From: JACMLX01 sp040384325
GTDB lineage: Bacteria > Gemmatimonadota > Gemmatimonadetes > Gemmatimonadales > Gemmatimonadaceae
Length of the DNA: 64,000 nucleotides
Assembly (NCBI GenBank): GCA_040384325.1
Contig: JAZKJL010000003.1
Span: forward strand, 558,001-622,000
Reading direction: 5' to 3'
Shown here piece after piece: positions 51,243 through 59,848 of the stretch. A program made the translations under genes and the position numbers. How positions within the stretch are numbered: position 1 is the stretch's first letter; each line of letters begins with the position of its first letter. Under the pieces are notes generated by a model. The model was not told the DNA's origin. It searched no databases and was given only the letters and a program-made list of their open reading frames with translations.

Positions 51243-51274
51243 GCGGACGGATCCCAGGGATTCGTCCGCTTTTT
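51243..51274 (+). terminator. Rho-independent terminator after ftsA
   Basis: The arms gcggacggatccc and gggattcgtccgc form a 13-bp inverted repeat with one G-T pair, followed immediately by TTTTT. It is the most canonical terminator in the window and ends the rsmH-ftsA transcript 58 bases after the ftsA stop. Confidence 0.85.
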
Positions 51275-51613
51275 CGTGTGCCCGTGCGATTCGATTCGGT
51301 ACGCCCCATGTGACCGAAAAGTCGACACGCGAATCGGAACAAGCCATCACGTCGCCATGCGCAACCATCGTGAGTCGCAGCAACGGCGCCGAATGGCCCC
51401 AGTGCTTCCAGGCAACGGAGGCCCGTGGCGCCCGTGTTCGGACGCCACCGACCTGCCCGTGCCTTCCGTGTGATGCGACGTGAGCGCATCGCGCTAAGTC
51501 GTGGCGACAGCGTTCGTTGGCGAGACCCGCGCTGCTCCATTTCCGGCGCCTGGTCCGGCATCGGCCGCTAGGGAACGCCTACGGCGGGGGACGTAGCGTT
51601 GCGCGATGCCGTT

Positions 51614-51622
51614 TGCTATACT
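51614..51622 (+). promoter_or_regulatory. Extended -10 promoter candidate for ftsZ
   Basis: TGC-TATACT is an extended -10 element (TGn plus a 5/6 hexamer). It has no good -35 at the usual distance, as expected for extended -10 promoters. It lies 118 bases ahead of the ftsZ ATG. Confidence 0.55.
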
Positions 51623-51739
51623 CTTGGCCTGATTGCGCTGATTGGGGAGATCGTGTCTCCGGGCCAGCGCCATCGAACCCTATGGTCGCCAGCCGGCCGC
51701 CCGGTTCCTCTTCAGTCTTGCCGCGGAGCGCAGCGCCTC

Positions 51740-52975
51740 ATGACCGCCATGATCTTCGAGTTCGAGGAACGGAATTCGTCAAACGCCGTGATCAAGGTCA
51801 TCGGCGTCGGTGGCGGTGGTGGCAACGCCGTCAACCGCATGATCGAGGAGCACCTGAGCGGCGTGGAGTTCATCTCCGTCAACACGGATGCGCAGGCCCT
51901 GCACAACTCGAAGGCGAACGTGAAGATCCAGATCGGCCGCAAGCTCACCAACGGGCTTGGTGCCGGTGCGCGACCCGATGTGGGCCGCCAGTCGATCGAG
52001 GAGAATCGGGAAGAGGTCAGTCGCATCGTCTCCGGTGCCGACCTCGTCTTCGTGACCTGCGGCATGGGTGGTGGCACCGGAACCGGTGCAGCCCCGGTGA
52101 TCGCCGAGCTCGCTCGCGAAGCCGGAGCGCTGACCGTCGGCATCGTGACCAAGCCGTTCCTGTTCGAAGGGCGGAAGCGGATGCGTCAGGCCGAGCTCGG
52201 TATCAGCGAACTTCGCAAGCACGTGGACACGATGATCGTGGTGCCGAACGAGCGACTGCTGGCGGTGGTCGGCCGGGGCATGCCGTTCCAGGACGCCCTG
52301 AAGAAGGCCGACGAGGTGCTGCTCCAGGCGACCTCCGGCATCTCCGGCATCATCAACACGTCGAGCACCATCAACGTGGACTTCGCCGACGTCCGCACCG
52401 TGATGCAGAACGGTGGCTCGGCCCTGATGGGCTCGGGCATCGGTCGGGGCGAGAACCGGGCGATGGAGGCGGCGCAGCAGGCCATCGCCAGCCCGCTGCT
52501 GGACAGCGTCTCGATCACCGGCGCGCAGTCGGTGCTGATCAACATCGTCGGCGGTCCGGACCTGCAGCTCGGCGAAGTGCAGCAGATCGCCGAGCTGGTG
52601 CAGGAGTCGGTCGGGGACGATGCGGAAATCATCTTCGGCGGTGACTCCAGCAATCCGGCCATGGAAGGCGAGATCCGCGTTACGCTGATCGCCACCGGCT
52701 TCGACCGCGCCCTGGGTCATTCGACCCCGGAGTTCCGTCCCGGCATCGTGCACCCGAGCTCGGTGCAGTCGCGCTCGGTGCCGCCGCAGCTGGTGGTGCC
52801 GAAGCCGAGCAGCATCGTGCGGCCCGGGCAGGGCAACGGGCAGCCAGGCCAGTCGGTGCAGTCCACGCCGCCGGCCGCCGGGCCCCGTCCCACGGCCGGT
52901 CCGGCGCGTCCGATGCGCCCGGCCACCCAGGACGATCTGGAGATTCCGACGTTCATGCGGCGGCAGATGGATTGA
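51740..52975 (+). CDS. ftsZ: Cell division GTPase FtsZ
   Basis: The 411-residue tubulin homolog forms the division ring. It has IKVIGVGGGGGNAVNRMI, the tubulin signature GGGTGTG (110-116), TKPFLFEGRKRM, NERLL, and NVDFADVRTVM with the T7 aspartate. A Pro/Gln/Ser-rich linker runs from about 325 to 390. The C-terminal peptide DLEIPTFMRRQMD, the site for FtsA and other partners, is intact. The ATG at 51740 has a GGAG at 51725-51728; ATG 51749 is an alternative. It is separated from ftsA by a terminator and has its own promoter. Confidence 0.97.
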   Translation: MTAMIFEFEERNSSNAVIKVIGVGGGGGNAVNRMIEEHLSGVEFISVNTDAQALHNSKANVKIQIGRKLTNGLGAGARPDVGRQSIEENREEVSRIVSGADLVFVTCGMGGGTGTGAAPVIAELAREAGALTVGIVTKPFLFEGRKRMRQAELGISELRKHVDTMIVVPNERLLAVVGRGMPFQDALKKADEVLLQATSGISGIINTSSTINVDFADVRTVMQNGGSALMGSGIGRGENRAMEAAQQAIASPLLDSVSITGAQSVLINIVGGPDLQLGEVQQIAELVQESVGDDAEIIFGGDSSNPAMEGEIRVTLIATGFDRALGHSTPEFRPGIVHPSSVQSRSVPPQLVVPKPSSIVRPGQGNGQPGQSVQSTPPAAGPRPTAGPARPMRPATQDDLEIPTFMRRQMD

Positions 52976-53006
52976 GTCCGGGAGCGTATCGGGCGATCAT
53001 CCCCTG

Positions 53007-54392
53007 ATGCCCGACGCTTCGATCGAGGAGGTTCTGCAGGCACGACGAGCGCGCGCACTCGATCGCCAGACACGGCGTCGGGCGCGCGCGGTCGTTTTTG
53101 TGCTGGTCCTCGTCGGCGCCGGCATCGCACTGCGGCGGTTGCCAGCGCTCCCGGAATCGACGCCGCCCGAGGCGGTCCTGCCGGCGTTGCCAGCTCCGCC
53201 CGTCGCCACCCGCGACACCATCGACCAGGGTGAGAACGTCCCCAACGCGCTGATGCAGGCCGGGCTCACCCGCCGCGACGCGAATGCCGTGGTCAAGGCA
53301 GCCGAGACGAGGGTGAAGGCCCGGCGCGAAATTCCGTTCTCGCTCTACTCCGACAGCGCCGCGGCACCGGTCCGCGAAGTGGAGCTGCAGGTGGACGACG
53401 ACCGCAGCATCCGCGTGCTGCGGATCGGCACCGAGGGCTGGAGTGCGGTGGAGCGTCGCGAGCTCTGGAAGACCGATACCATCACCGTGCGCGGGCCGAT
53501 CGTGGGTTCGCTGGTCGAGACGATGCGGAACGCCGGGCGCGGCGCCATCGGTTTGCGTGGCCGCCTCGAGACGGCGTACGCGCTCGCGGAAGCCTTCGAA
53601 TACAAGATCGACGTCGGGCGCGACCTGCAGGTCGGTGATTCGGTGGTCGCGGTCGTCGAGCGACGACGCACGGCGTTCGGCGCCGAACGTGTCGGTCCGC
53701 TCCTGGCTGGTGGCCTGTATCACGATCGCGAATGGCTGCGCGCGATCCGTTTTACAACTCCGGGAGGCACCACGGAGTATTACGATGCGGACGGTCGACC
53801 GATGCGCACCACGTTCCTCGCCGCACCGGTGGAATTCCGCCGGATGTCGAGTGCCTTCGGGCTCCGGTCACATCCGCTGCTGGGCACCGTGCGACGGCAC
53901 GCCGGGATCGACTTCTCGGCGCCGTTCGGCACGCCGGTGCGCGCGGTGGGTGATGGAGCGGTGATCAAGGCGGGATATGCGGGCGGGTTCGGTCGGCTGG
54001 TGGAGGTCCGGCACCGCGATGGCATGGTGACGCGGTACGGCCACCTCCGCGGGTTCGCGGCGGGATTGCGGGAAGGACAGGTGGTGACGCAGGGGCAGGT
54101 CATTGGATTCGTCGGGTCTACCGGACTGTCCACGGGCCCTCATTTGCACTTCGAGACCTTGGTGAACGGTGTGTCCAGAGAACCGACAAGAACGTTGCGC
54201 GAAGCGAGCGGCGTGACCCTCACCGGACCGTCGCGCGGCGCCTTCGCTGCCGCCCGCGACGCCATCGCGGTACGCCTCGGCCTGACGCAGCGCGTCGCGC
54301 CCGTGGAGCGCACCGCGTTGCGGAGCGGTGGAATGCCCACCGCCGCGACATCCCTCACGCCACCCGGAACCGGCGTGGGCGCAACGAAGTGA
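53007..54392 (+). CDS. Membrane-anchored M23 (LytM) peptidase
   Basis: The 461-residue protein has a charged cytoplasmic N-terminus, one transmembrane helix (about 28-43: AVVFVLVLVGAGIALR) and a helical/beta region resembling the OapA/LysM-like part of MepM peptidases. The LytM domain has HAGID (His298, Asp302) and HLHFE (His379, His381), the zinc and catalytic set of an active enzyme. It would cut peptidoglycan crossbridges in the periplasm. It lies 31 bases after ftsZ, so a role in septum splitting is attractive. Its stop overlaps the next gene by 4 bases. Confidence 0.9.
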   Translation: MPDASIEEVLQARRARALDRQTRRRARAVVFVLVLVGAGIALRRLPALPESTPPEAVLPALPAPPVATRDTIDQGENVPNALMQAGLTRRDANAVVKAAETRVKARREIPFSLYSDSAAAPVREVELQVDDDRSIRVLRIGTEGWSAVERRELWKTDTITVRGPIVGSLVETMRNAGRGAIGLRGRLETAYALAEAFEYKIDVGRDLQVGDSVVAVVERRRTAFGAERVGPLLAGGLYHDREWLRAIRFTTPGGTTEYYDADGRPMRTTFLAAPVEFRRMSSAFGLRSHPLLGTVRRHAGIDFSAPFGTPVRAVGDGAVIKAGYAGGFGRLVEVRHRDGMVTRYGHLRGFAAGLREGQVVTQGQVIGFVGSTGLSTGPHLHFETLVNGVSREPTRTLREASGVTLTGPSRGAFAAARDAIAVRLGLTQRVAPVERTALRSGGMPTAATSLTPPGTGVGATK

Positions 54393-56182
54393 ACGACCTG
54401 CTCGGGTGGGGGCTTGCGCTCGGTGCAGGACTGTTCGTGTCGTGGATCGCGTATCCGTCGGGCGGCGTGACCAGGCTGCGGCCGCTGTTGATGGCATTGC
54501 GGCTGGTGGCGGTGACGGCGGTGCTGGCGCTGCTGCTGGACCTCGCGATCGGCACCGCCCGTCCGCCCGAGCCGCTGGTGGCACTCGACGCCTCGGCGTC
54601 GTGGCTCCGCAGCGGCGACTCGGTGGCCTGGCGCGCGGCGATGGACTCGGCGCGCGGCATCACGGGGGCCGACGTGGTGCTCTTCGGTGATTCGGTGCGA
54701 AGTGCCACGATGCCCGACCGTCCGCAGGATCAGGGCTCCTTCGTGGGTCCGGCACTGCAGCGTGCGGCGGCCGCTGGCCAGCGCCTGGTGGTGATCACCG
54801 ACGGGTCGCTGGATGACGGCGACCTGTTGCAGCAGGCGGTGGCGGGCTCGCGACTCGTGGTGCTGCCGATGCGGCGCGCGGCGGATCGTGCGCTGGCCGA
54901 CCTGAGCGCACCGGGTGAAGGACGCGCCGGTGACACGATCACGCTCAGTGCGCGGGTCGTGGCTGACGATGCCACCTCGGCCACCGCGACCATGCGCTGG
55001 TTGCTGGACGGCGCCGTCCTCGCCGAGGTGACGGTCCCGGCGCTGCCCGCCGGTGGCGAGGCAGTGATCGAGAGTCGGGTGGTGGTGCCCGTCGGCGACT
55101 CCATCGCGGTGCTCCGCGCCGCGTTGCCGTCCGGTGGTGACGCGCAGCCGCGCAACGACACGATTGCCGTTTCGTTCAGGCGCGGGGCGCGCCAGCGGAT
55201 GGTGATCGTGTCCACCGCACCCGACGCCGACGTGCGGGACGTGGTGACGGCGCTGCGCGCGAACGTGAGCTTGCCCACCGACGCCTTTTTCCAGATCGCG
55301 CCGGGACGCTGGTTGCGTGACGGCAACCTCGAGCCGGTGGAGGCCTCGGTGGTGCGCGCGGCCGTGCGCGGCGCGTCGCTGGCGGTGCTGCATGGCGACA
55401 CCGCGGCGATGGGTGCGCCGTCGTCACTGGGCACGCGCGCTCTGCTGCTGCTCTCGCCCCCGGTCGGCGATGCACCGGAGTTGCTGGTGCGTCCGGCCCC
55501 GTCATCACCGTTGCAGGCGGCACTGGGCGGCATCGTGATCGAGTCGCTGCCGCCGCTGCTGGCATCGGCACCCGCGCGCGGTGGTGTGACCGCGTTGTCG
55601 GCGGCGCCGGGCATCGCGGTCACCGGCATCCTGCCGGTGGTGAGCGTGATCGACGGCGACGTGCGCCGAGTGCTGATCACCGCCGCTGGGTACAGTCGCT
55701 GGCGCGCGCGCGGCGGCGTGAGCGAGGTGGCCTTCCAGGCGCTGATCGGCGGCGCCACCGACTGGCTGCTCGGCGCGCGCGGCCTGGCTGCCGCCGCGAC
55801 ACCGGTGGCGCCGCTGCAGCGTGCCGGTGTGCCGGTGCGTTGGCGACGTGGATCGGGCGCGCGTTCGGTGGTCGCGCTGACCCGCGATGGCGATCGCGCC
55901 GTGCGTCGCGACACGCTGCAGTTCACCGAGGGCAGCGAGGTGGGCATGGCGCCGCTCGATGCCGGTGTCTGGCGTGGCACGGTGGATGGTGCGGCCGTGG
56001 TCTTGCCGGTGAGTGCATCACGCGAGTGGCTGCCCGGTGTCAGCACGTTGCGCAGTGGCCCACTCAACGGGTCGGCCGTGGCGGTGCGTCGCGGTGCGCG
56101 CTCACTGGGGTGGCTCTACCTTGCGGCTGTGCTGCTTCTGGCGGCGGAATGGCTGCTCCGGCGTCGCGCCGGGCTGCGCTGA
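54389..56182 (+). CDS. BatA/VWA-like membrane protein of unknown function
   Basis: The 597-residue protein has two N-terminal transmembrane helices (about 5-25 and 33-55) and one at the C-terminus (about 570-590), with a large middle part. The segment EPLVALDASASWLRSGD, followed by GADVVLFGDSVRSA and RLVVITDGSLDDGDLL, follows the layout of a von Willebrand A fold. The DxSxS metal site appears as DASAS, so it may be intact. A CARDB/Ig-like region and an AHA-type segment follow, as in the BatA/DUF4159 families. The GTG start overlaps the peptidase gene by 4 bases. The family is named by pattern only. Confidence 0.7.
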   Translation: MNDLLGWGLALGAGLFVSWIAYPSGGVTRLRPLLMALRLVAVTAVLALLLDLAIGTARPPEPLVALDASASWLRSGDSVAWRAAMDSARGITGADVVLFGDSVRSATMPDRPQDQGSFVGPALQRAAAAGQRLVVITDGSLDDGDLLQQAVAGSRLVVLPMRRAADRALADLSAPGEGRAGDTITLSARVVADDATSATATMRWLLDGAVLAEVTVPALPAGGEAVIESRVVVPVGDSIAVLRAALPSGGDAQPRNDTIAVSFRRGARQRMVIVSTAPDADVRDVVTALRANVSLPTDAFFQIAPGRWLRDGNLEPVEASVVRAAVRGASLAVLHGDTAAMGAPSSLGTRALLLLSPPVGDAPELLVRPAPSSPLQAALGGIVIESLPPLLASAPARGGVTALSAAPGIAVTGILPVVSVIDGDVRRVLITAAGYSRWRARGGVSEVAFQALIGGATDWLLGARGLAAAATPVAPLQRAGVPVRWRRGSGARSVVALTRDGDRAVRRDTLQFTEGSEVGMAPLDAGVWRGTVDGAAVVLPVSASREWLPGVSTLRSGPLNGSAVAVRRGARSLGWLYLAAVLLLAAEWLLRRRAGLR

Positions 56183-56221
56183 TCCTCCGCCCCCTCCGTC
56201 GTTCAATTCCGAGCTCATCGC

Positions 56222-57154
56222 ATGGCGCGTCTCTTTCGTCGCGACGGCGACCTCCCGAAGAAGTCATTCTGGCAGAAGGTCAAGTCGGTCGTCACCACCA
56301 ACTGGCGCGTCGCCCTCAAGGGTGGCGTGGACCAGGGGTCGCTGGAACAGCTGGAGCAGGTGCTGCTGGAATCGGACTTCGGCGTGGCGGTGACGCTGAA
56401 GCTGGTGGCGGCAGTGGAGGACCGGGCGCGACGCGGTGAGATCCGCACCGAGGAGGAATTCGCGCTGGCACTGCAGGACGAAATCGCGAAGGCGCTGCGT
56501 GCCGGCAACTCGGAGCCGTCGGTGCAGTACCAGGCCGTCGCGCCGACTGTGATCTTGGTGCTCGGCGTGAACGGCGCCGGCAAGACGACCTTCATCGGCA
56601 AGCTCGCGTCGCGCCTGCAGAAGAGTGGCAAGCGCGTGCTGGTGGCGGCGGGTGACACCTTCCGTGCCGGCGCCATCGAGCAGCTGCGCGTCTGGTCGCA
56701 GCGCAGCGGGGCCGACTTCGTGGGCGGGTCGGCCGGCTCCGATCCGGCGGCGGTGGCCTTCAACGCGATTGACGCCGGCGTGACGCGCGGTGTTGACGTG
56801 GTGATCGTGGATACCGCCGGCCGATTGCATACCAGCGACGCGCTGATGGACGAGCTGCGCAAGGTGGTGCGCGTGATCACCAAGCGACTGCCCGGTGCAC
56901 CGCACGAAGCCTTGCTGGTGCTGGATGGCACGATCGGGCAGAACGCGGTGCAGCAGGCGAAGACCTTCGCCGCGGCCGTGCCGCTCACGGGACTGGTGGT
57001 GACCAAGCTCGATGGCACCGCGAAGGGCGGCGTGGTGGTGGCCGTGCACGAAGCGCTGGACATCCCCGTCAAGTTCATCGGCACCGGTGAGGGTGCGGAC
57101 GACTTGCATGACTTCGATGCCACGGAGTTTGCCGAGGCGCTGTTCGAATCGTGA
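56222..57154 (+). CDS. ftsY: Signal recognition particle receptor FtsY
   Basis: The 310-residue SRP GTPase has a short N domain (LEQLEQVLLESDFGVAVTLKLV) and a G domain. The G domain has GVNGAGKTTFIGKLA (P-loop, about 115-123), DTFRAGAIEQLRVWSQR, DTAGRLHTSDALMDELRKV, TKLDGTAKGG and FIGTGEGADDLHDFD. It lacks the long acidic A domain of E. coli FtsY, as in many other phyla. FtsY docks ribosomes carrying membrane-protein chains to SecYEG. Its stop overlaps recG by 4 bases. Confidence 0.96.
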   Translation: MARLFRRDGDLPKKSFWQKVKSVVTTNWRVALKGGVDQGSLEQLEQVLLESDFGVAVTLKLVAAVEDRARRGEIRTEEEFALALQDEIAKALRAGNSEPSVQYQAVAPTVILVLGVNGAGKTTFIGKLASRLQKSGKRVLVAAGDTFRAGAIEQLRVWSQRSGADFVGGSAGSDPAAVAFNAIDAGVTRGVDVVIVDTAGRLHTSDALMDELRKVVRVITKRLPGAPHEALLVLDGTIGQNAVQQAKTFAAAVPLTGLVVTKLDGTAKGGVVVAVHEALDIPVKFIGTGEGADDLHDFDATEFAEALFES

Positions 57155-59271
57155 TTCCCGACGGGGCGTCGCCGCGGCGTGACCGGCGAGGTGGTGGCGT
57201 CGCCCCACCCGTCACGCTGCTGACGCCCGTCACCTACCTGAAGGGTGTGGGACCGCGGCGCGCCGAGCTGCTGCTGAAGCTCGGCATCACCACCGCGGGT
57301 GACCTGCTGCTGCATGTGCCGCGACGGTACGAGGATGCCACCACCGTGCTGCCGGTGGCGCGGGCGCAACCCGGTCACGACGTGACGGTGCTCGGTCGCG
57401 TGATCTCCAAGGGCATCATCCCCACGCGTCGGGGCCTGCGCATCTTCCAAGCGGTGATCCAGGACGCGAGCGGCCTGCTGGAAGTGGGCTGGCCGGGACA
57501 GCCGCATCTCGATCGCACGATCAACATCGGCGACGTGCTGTTGCTGAGTGGACCGGTGCGGATCTTCCACGGTCGGCAGCTGGCACCTCGCGAATTCGTG
57601 AACCTCGGTGCCGATGACGCGGGGACAGCGGGCGGTCGTGTGCTGGCGGTCTATCCGGCCACCGACGGCCTGCCGACGAAGCTGTTGCGACAGCTGGTGG
57701 ACGCGCAGCTGGACGCGCTGCTGCCGCAGATCACCGATCCGTTGCCGGCTGGCATCCTGTCCGCGGCAGGCGTGCCGCCGCTGGCCGAGGCGCTGCGGCT
57801 GGTGCACCGGCCGGGGAGCGTGAAGGAGGCGGAGCGTGGTCGTGCACGTCTCGCGTTCGAGGAACTGTTTTGCGTGCAGTTGCTGCACCGTCGCGCCAAC
57901 CAGCTCGAGCGCGCGGCGCGTGACGGCATCACGTTCGTCAATCGTCGTCGGCTGACGACGGCACTCAAGCAGCAGCTGCCGTTCGCGCTGACCGGTGCGC
58001 AGGTGCGCGTCCTGCGCGAGATCGTGGCCGACATGACCAGCCCGTTGCGCATGCATCGGTTGCTGCAGGGTGACGTCGGCAGCGGCAAGACGATCGTGGC
58101 GCTCTTCGCCGCGCTGGTGGCGCTGGAGAACGACTGGCAGGCGGCGCTGATGGCGCCCACTGAGTTGCTCGCCGAGCAGCACGTGCGGACGTTCACGAAG
58201 ATGCTCGCGCCGCTCGGCATCACACCGGCCCTGCTCACCGGTCGCATGGGCGCCGCCGAGCGCCGTGCGGTCGCCACCCGGCTCGCGTCCTACGAGCCGC
58301 TGCTGGTGGTGGGCACACATGCGCTGGTGCAGGAGGCGACGGCATTCGGCAAGCTGGGGCTGGTGATCGTGGACGAGCAGCACCGCTTCGGCGTGGAGCA
58401 GCGCAAGGCGTTACAGGCCAAGGGTGCCACGCCCGATGTGCTGCTGATGAGCGCGACGCCGATTCCGCGGTCACTGGCGCTCACGATCTATGGCGACCTC
58501 GATGTCAGCCTGCTCGACGAGAAACCGCCGGGGCGTGTGCCGATCGTGACCACCATGCGCCCGGAATCGGCGCGCGATCGCGTGATGACGTTCATCGCCG
58601 CGCAGCTGGATGCGGGCCGCCAGGCGTACGTGGTGTATCCGGTGATCGAGGAGTCGGAGCGGAGTGACCTGCGTGCGGCGACGCAGATGGCGGAGGAGTT
58701 GTCGGGCGGTGTCTTCGCGTCACGCCGTGTGGGCTTGCTGCACGGTCGGTTGAAAGGCGACGAGAAGGACGCGGTGATGCGCGCCTTCCTCGCACGTGAG
58801 ATCGACGTGCTGGTGGCGACGACGGTGATCGAGGTCGGCATCGACGTGCCGAATGCCTCGGTGATGCTGATCGAACATCCGGAGCGCTTCGGGCTCTCGC
58901 AGCTGCACCAGCTGCGCGGCCGGGTGGGCCGTGGCGCGAGCGACAGCTATTGCATCCTGCTCGGCGACGTCAGCCCGGACTCGGCGGAGCGGCTCGACGT
59001 GTTCGTCGGCACCGAGGACGGCTTCGAAATCGCGCGCGCCGACATGCGGCTGCGCGGCATGGGCGACCTGTTCGGCGAGCGGCAGAGCGGGTTGCCGAGT
59101 TTCCGCGTCGCCGACCCGCTCCGCGACGAGGCGATGATCCCGGTGGCCCGCGCGGCCGCCGAGTCGCTGCTGGCATCCGACCCGACGCTGGCGCGGCCGG
59201 AGCACCAGGCGCTGCGCGAGTTGCTGACGGGCCGGTACCGTCGCGCGCTGGAGCTCTTCCGCATCGGCTGA
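57151..59271 (+). CDS. recG: ATP-dependent DNA helicase RecG
   Basis: The 706-residue SF2 helicase reverses stalled replication forks. The N-terminal wedge/OB domain (about 15-180) starts at VTYLKGVGPRRAELLLKLGI. The helicase core has LLQGDVGSGKTIVAL (Walker A, Lys313), DEQH (408-411, HRFGVEQR), LLMSATPIPRSLALTIYGDLD, VATTVIEVGIDVPNASVMLIEHPERFGLSQLHQLRGRVGRG (split across motifs V and VI). The C-terminal TRG-type region with RGMGDLFGERQSGLPSFRVAD is present. The GTG start overlaps the ftsY stop. The gene is convergent with the lipoprotein gene. Confidence 0.96.
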   Translation: MIPDGASPRRDRRGGGVAPPVTLLTPVTYLKGVGPRRAELLLKLGITTAGDLLLHVPRRYEDATTVLPVARAQPGHDVTVLGRVISKGIIPTRRGLRIFQAVIQDASGLLEVGWPGQPHLDRTINIGDVLLLSGPVRIFHGRQLAPREFVNLGADDAGTAGGRVLAVYPATDGLPTKLLRQLVDAQLDALLPQITDPLPAGILSAAGVPPLAEALRLVHRPGSVKEAERGRARLAFEELFCVQLLHRRANQLERAARDGITFVNRRRLTTALKQQLPFALTGAQVRVLREIVADMTSPLRMHRLLQGDVGSGKTIVALFAALVALENDWQAALMAPTELLAEQHVRTFTKMLAPLGITPALLTGRMGAAERRAVATRLASYEPLLVVGTHALVQEATAFGKLGLVIVDEQHRFGVEQRKALQAKGATPDVLLMSATPIPRSLALTIYGDLDVSLLDEKPPGRVPIVTTMRPESARDRVMTFIAAQLDAGRQAYVVYPVIEESERSDLRAATQMAEELSGGVFASRRVGLLHGRLKGDEKDAVMRAFLAREIDVLVATTVIEVGIDVPNASVMLIEHPERFGLSQLHQLRGRVGRGASDSYCILLGDVSPDSAERLDVFVGTEDGFEIARADMRLRGMGDLFGERQSGLPSFRVADPLRDEAMIPVARAAAESLLASDPTLARPEHQALRELLTGRYRRALELFRIG

Positions 59272-59282
59272 TGCACGGCGTC

Positions 59283-59303
59283 GCGCGTCAGGGCGAGACG
59301 CGC
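59283..59303. terminator. Weak hairpin between recG and the convergent lipoprotein gene
   Basis: A 7-bp stem (gcgcgtc / gacgcgc) with a 7-base loop begins 12 bases after the recG stop and overlaps the lipoprotein stop. The stem is short, so the call is tentative. Confidence 0.25.
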
Positions 59304-59848
59304 AGCCGCTTCCGCAGCCGCTGGATCTCCGCCTGCAGCTTGGTGAGCGAGTCGCGCGCGACCTTCAGTTCGTCCAGCCGCTCGCCGGCGAGCTGCGTGG
59401 CCTGCGTGCGCCGCCGCACCTCGCCCCGCCGCAGCGAGTCGATCGCGCCGATCGTGCGACGCATCAACAACGCCTCGGCGCGCACCTCGGTGCTGATCGA
59501 GTCGGCCAGCAGTGAATCGACCTGCGCCAGCGCGACCGCCGCGTCTCCGGTGCCGATGCGCGGATCGGCGCGCATCAGCGTGCGCCACCAGTACGCGCGG
59601 TCACCTTCGAGTGTGTGAGCGAAGTCGCGCATGAACTGCGTCAACGACGAGTCCGCAGCGGCGCCCTTGTTCTCGTTGGTGAGGGCCATCACGGCGGCCT
59701 GCGTGGCCAGCCACTCGGAGCGGACACGCGGCACCGGCAACTCGGGTGGCGGCAACGTGGCCGCGGGAATCGGTGCCGTGCTTCGGCAGGCCGAGAGCAG
59801 GATCGCGAGCGCGACGAACCGTGGCGGCATTCTGACGAGCGAGATCAT
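59288..59848 (-). CDS. Lipoprotein with C-terminal coiled coil (QseG-like partner of the kinase)
   Basis: The 186-residue protein starts with a signal peptide ending in a lipobox (AILLSACRS, Cys at about 21), so it should be lipid-anchored by LspA processing. A helical domain (about 45-125, ALTNENKGAAADSSLTQFMRD, RADPRIGTGDAAVALAQVD) and a C-terminal coiled coil (ERLDELKVARDSLTKLQAEIQRLRKRL) follow. It overlaps the upstream histidine kinase gene by 4 bases. Layout and pairing recall the enterobacterial QseG (YfhG) lipoprotein next to QseE, but homology cannot be shown from sequence reading alone. Confidence 0.75.
   Translation of the reverse strand: MISLVRMPPRFVALAILLSACRSTAPIPAATLPPPELPVPRVRSEWLATQAAVMALTNENKGAAADSSLTQFMRDFAHTLEGDRAYWWRTLMRADPRIGTGDAAVALAQVDSLLADSISTEVRAEALLMRRTIGAIDSLRRGEVRRRTQATQLAGERLDELKVARDSLTKLQAEIQRLRKRLRVSP

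Larger units (their letters stand above)
51186..51739. other. 554-base non-coding gap between ftsA and ftsZ
   Basis: No convincing gene is present; short open frames here have abnormal composition and no ribosome-binding site. The gap holds a rho-independent terminator near its left end (51243-51274) and a candidate promoter (51614-51622). About 118 bases of untranslated leader would precede ftsZ. The stretch from about 51290 to 51590 shows no clear structure. Confidence 0.6.

Noticed and set aside
51235..51483. 82-codon frame in the ftsA-ftsZ gap
   Set aside because: Its product is rich in Cys, Thr, Arg and Pro in a random pattern, starts within the terminator and has no ribosome-binding site.
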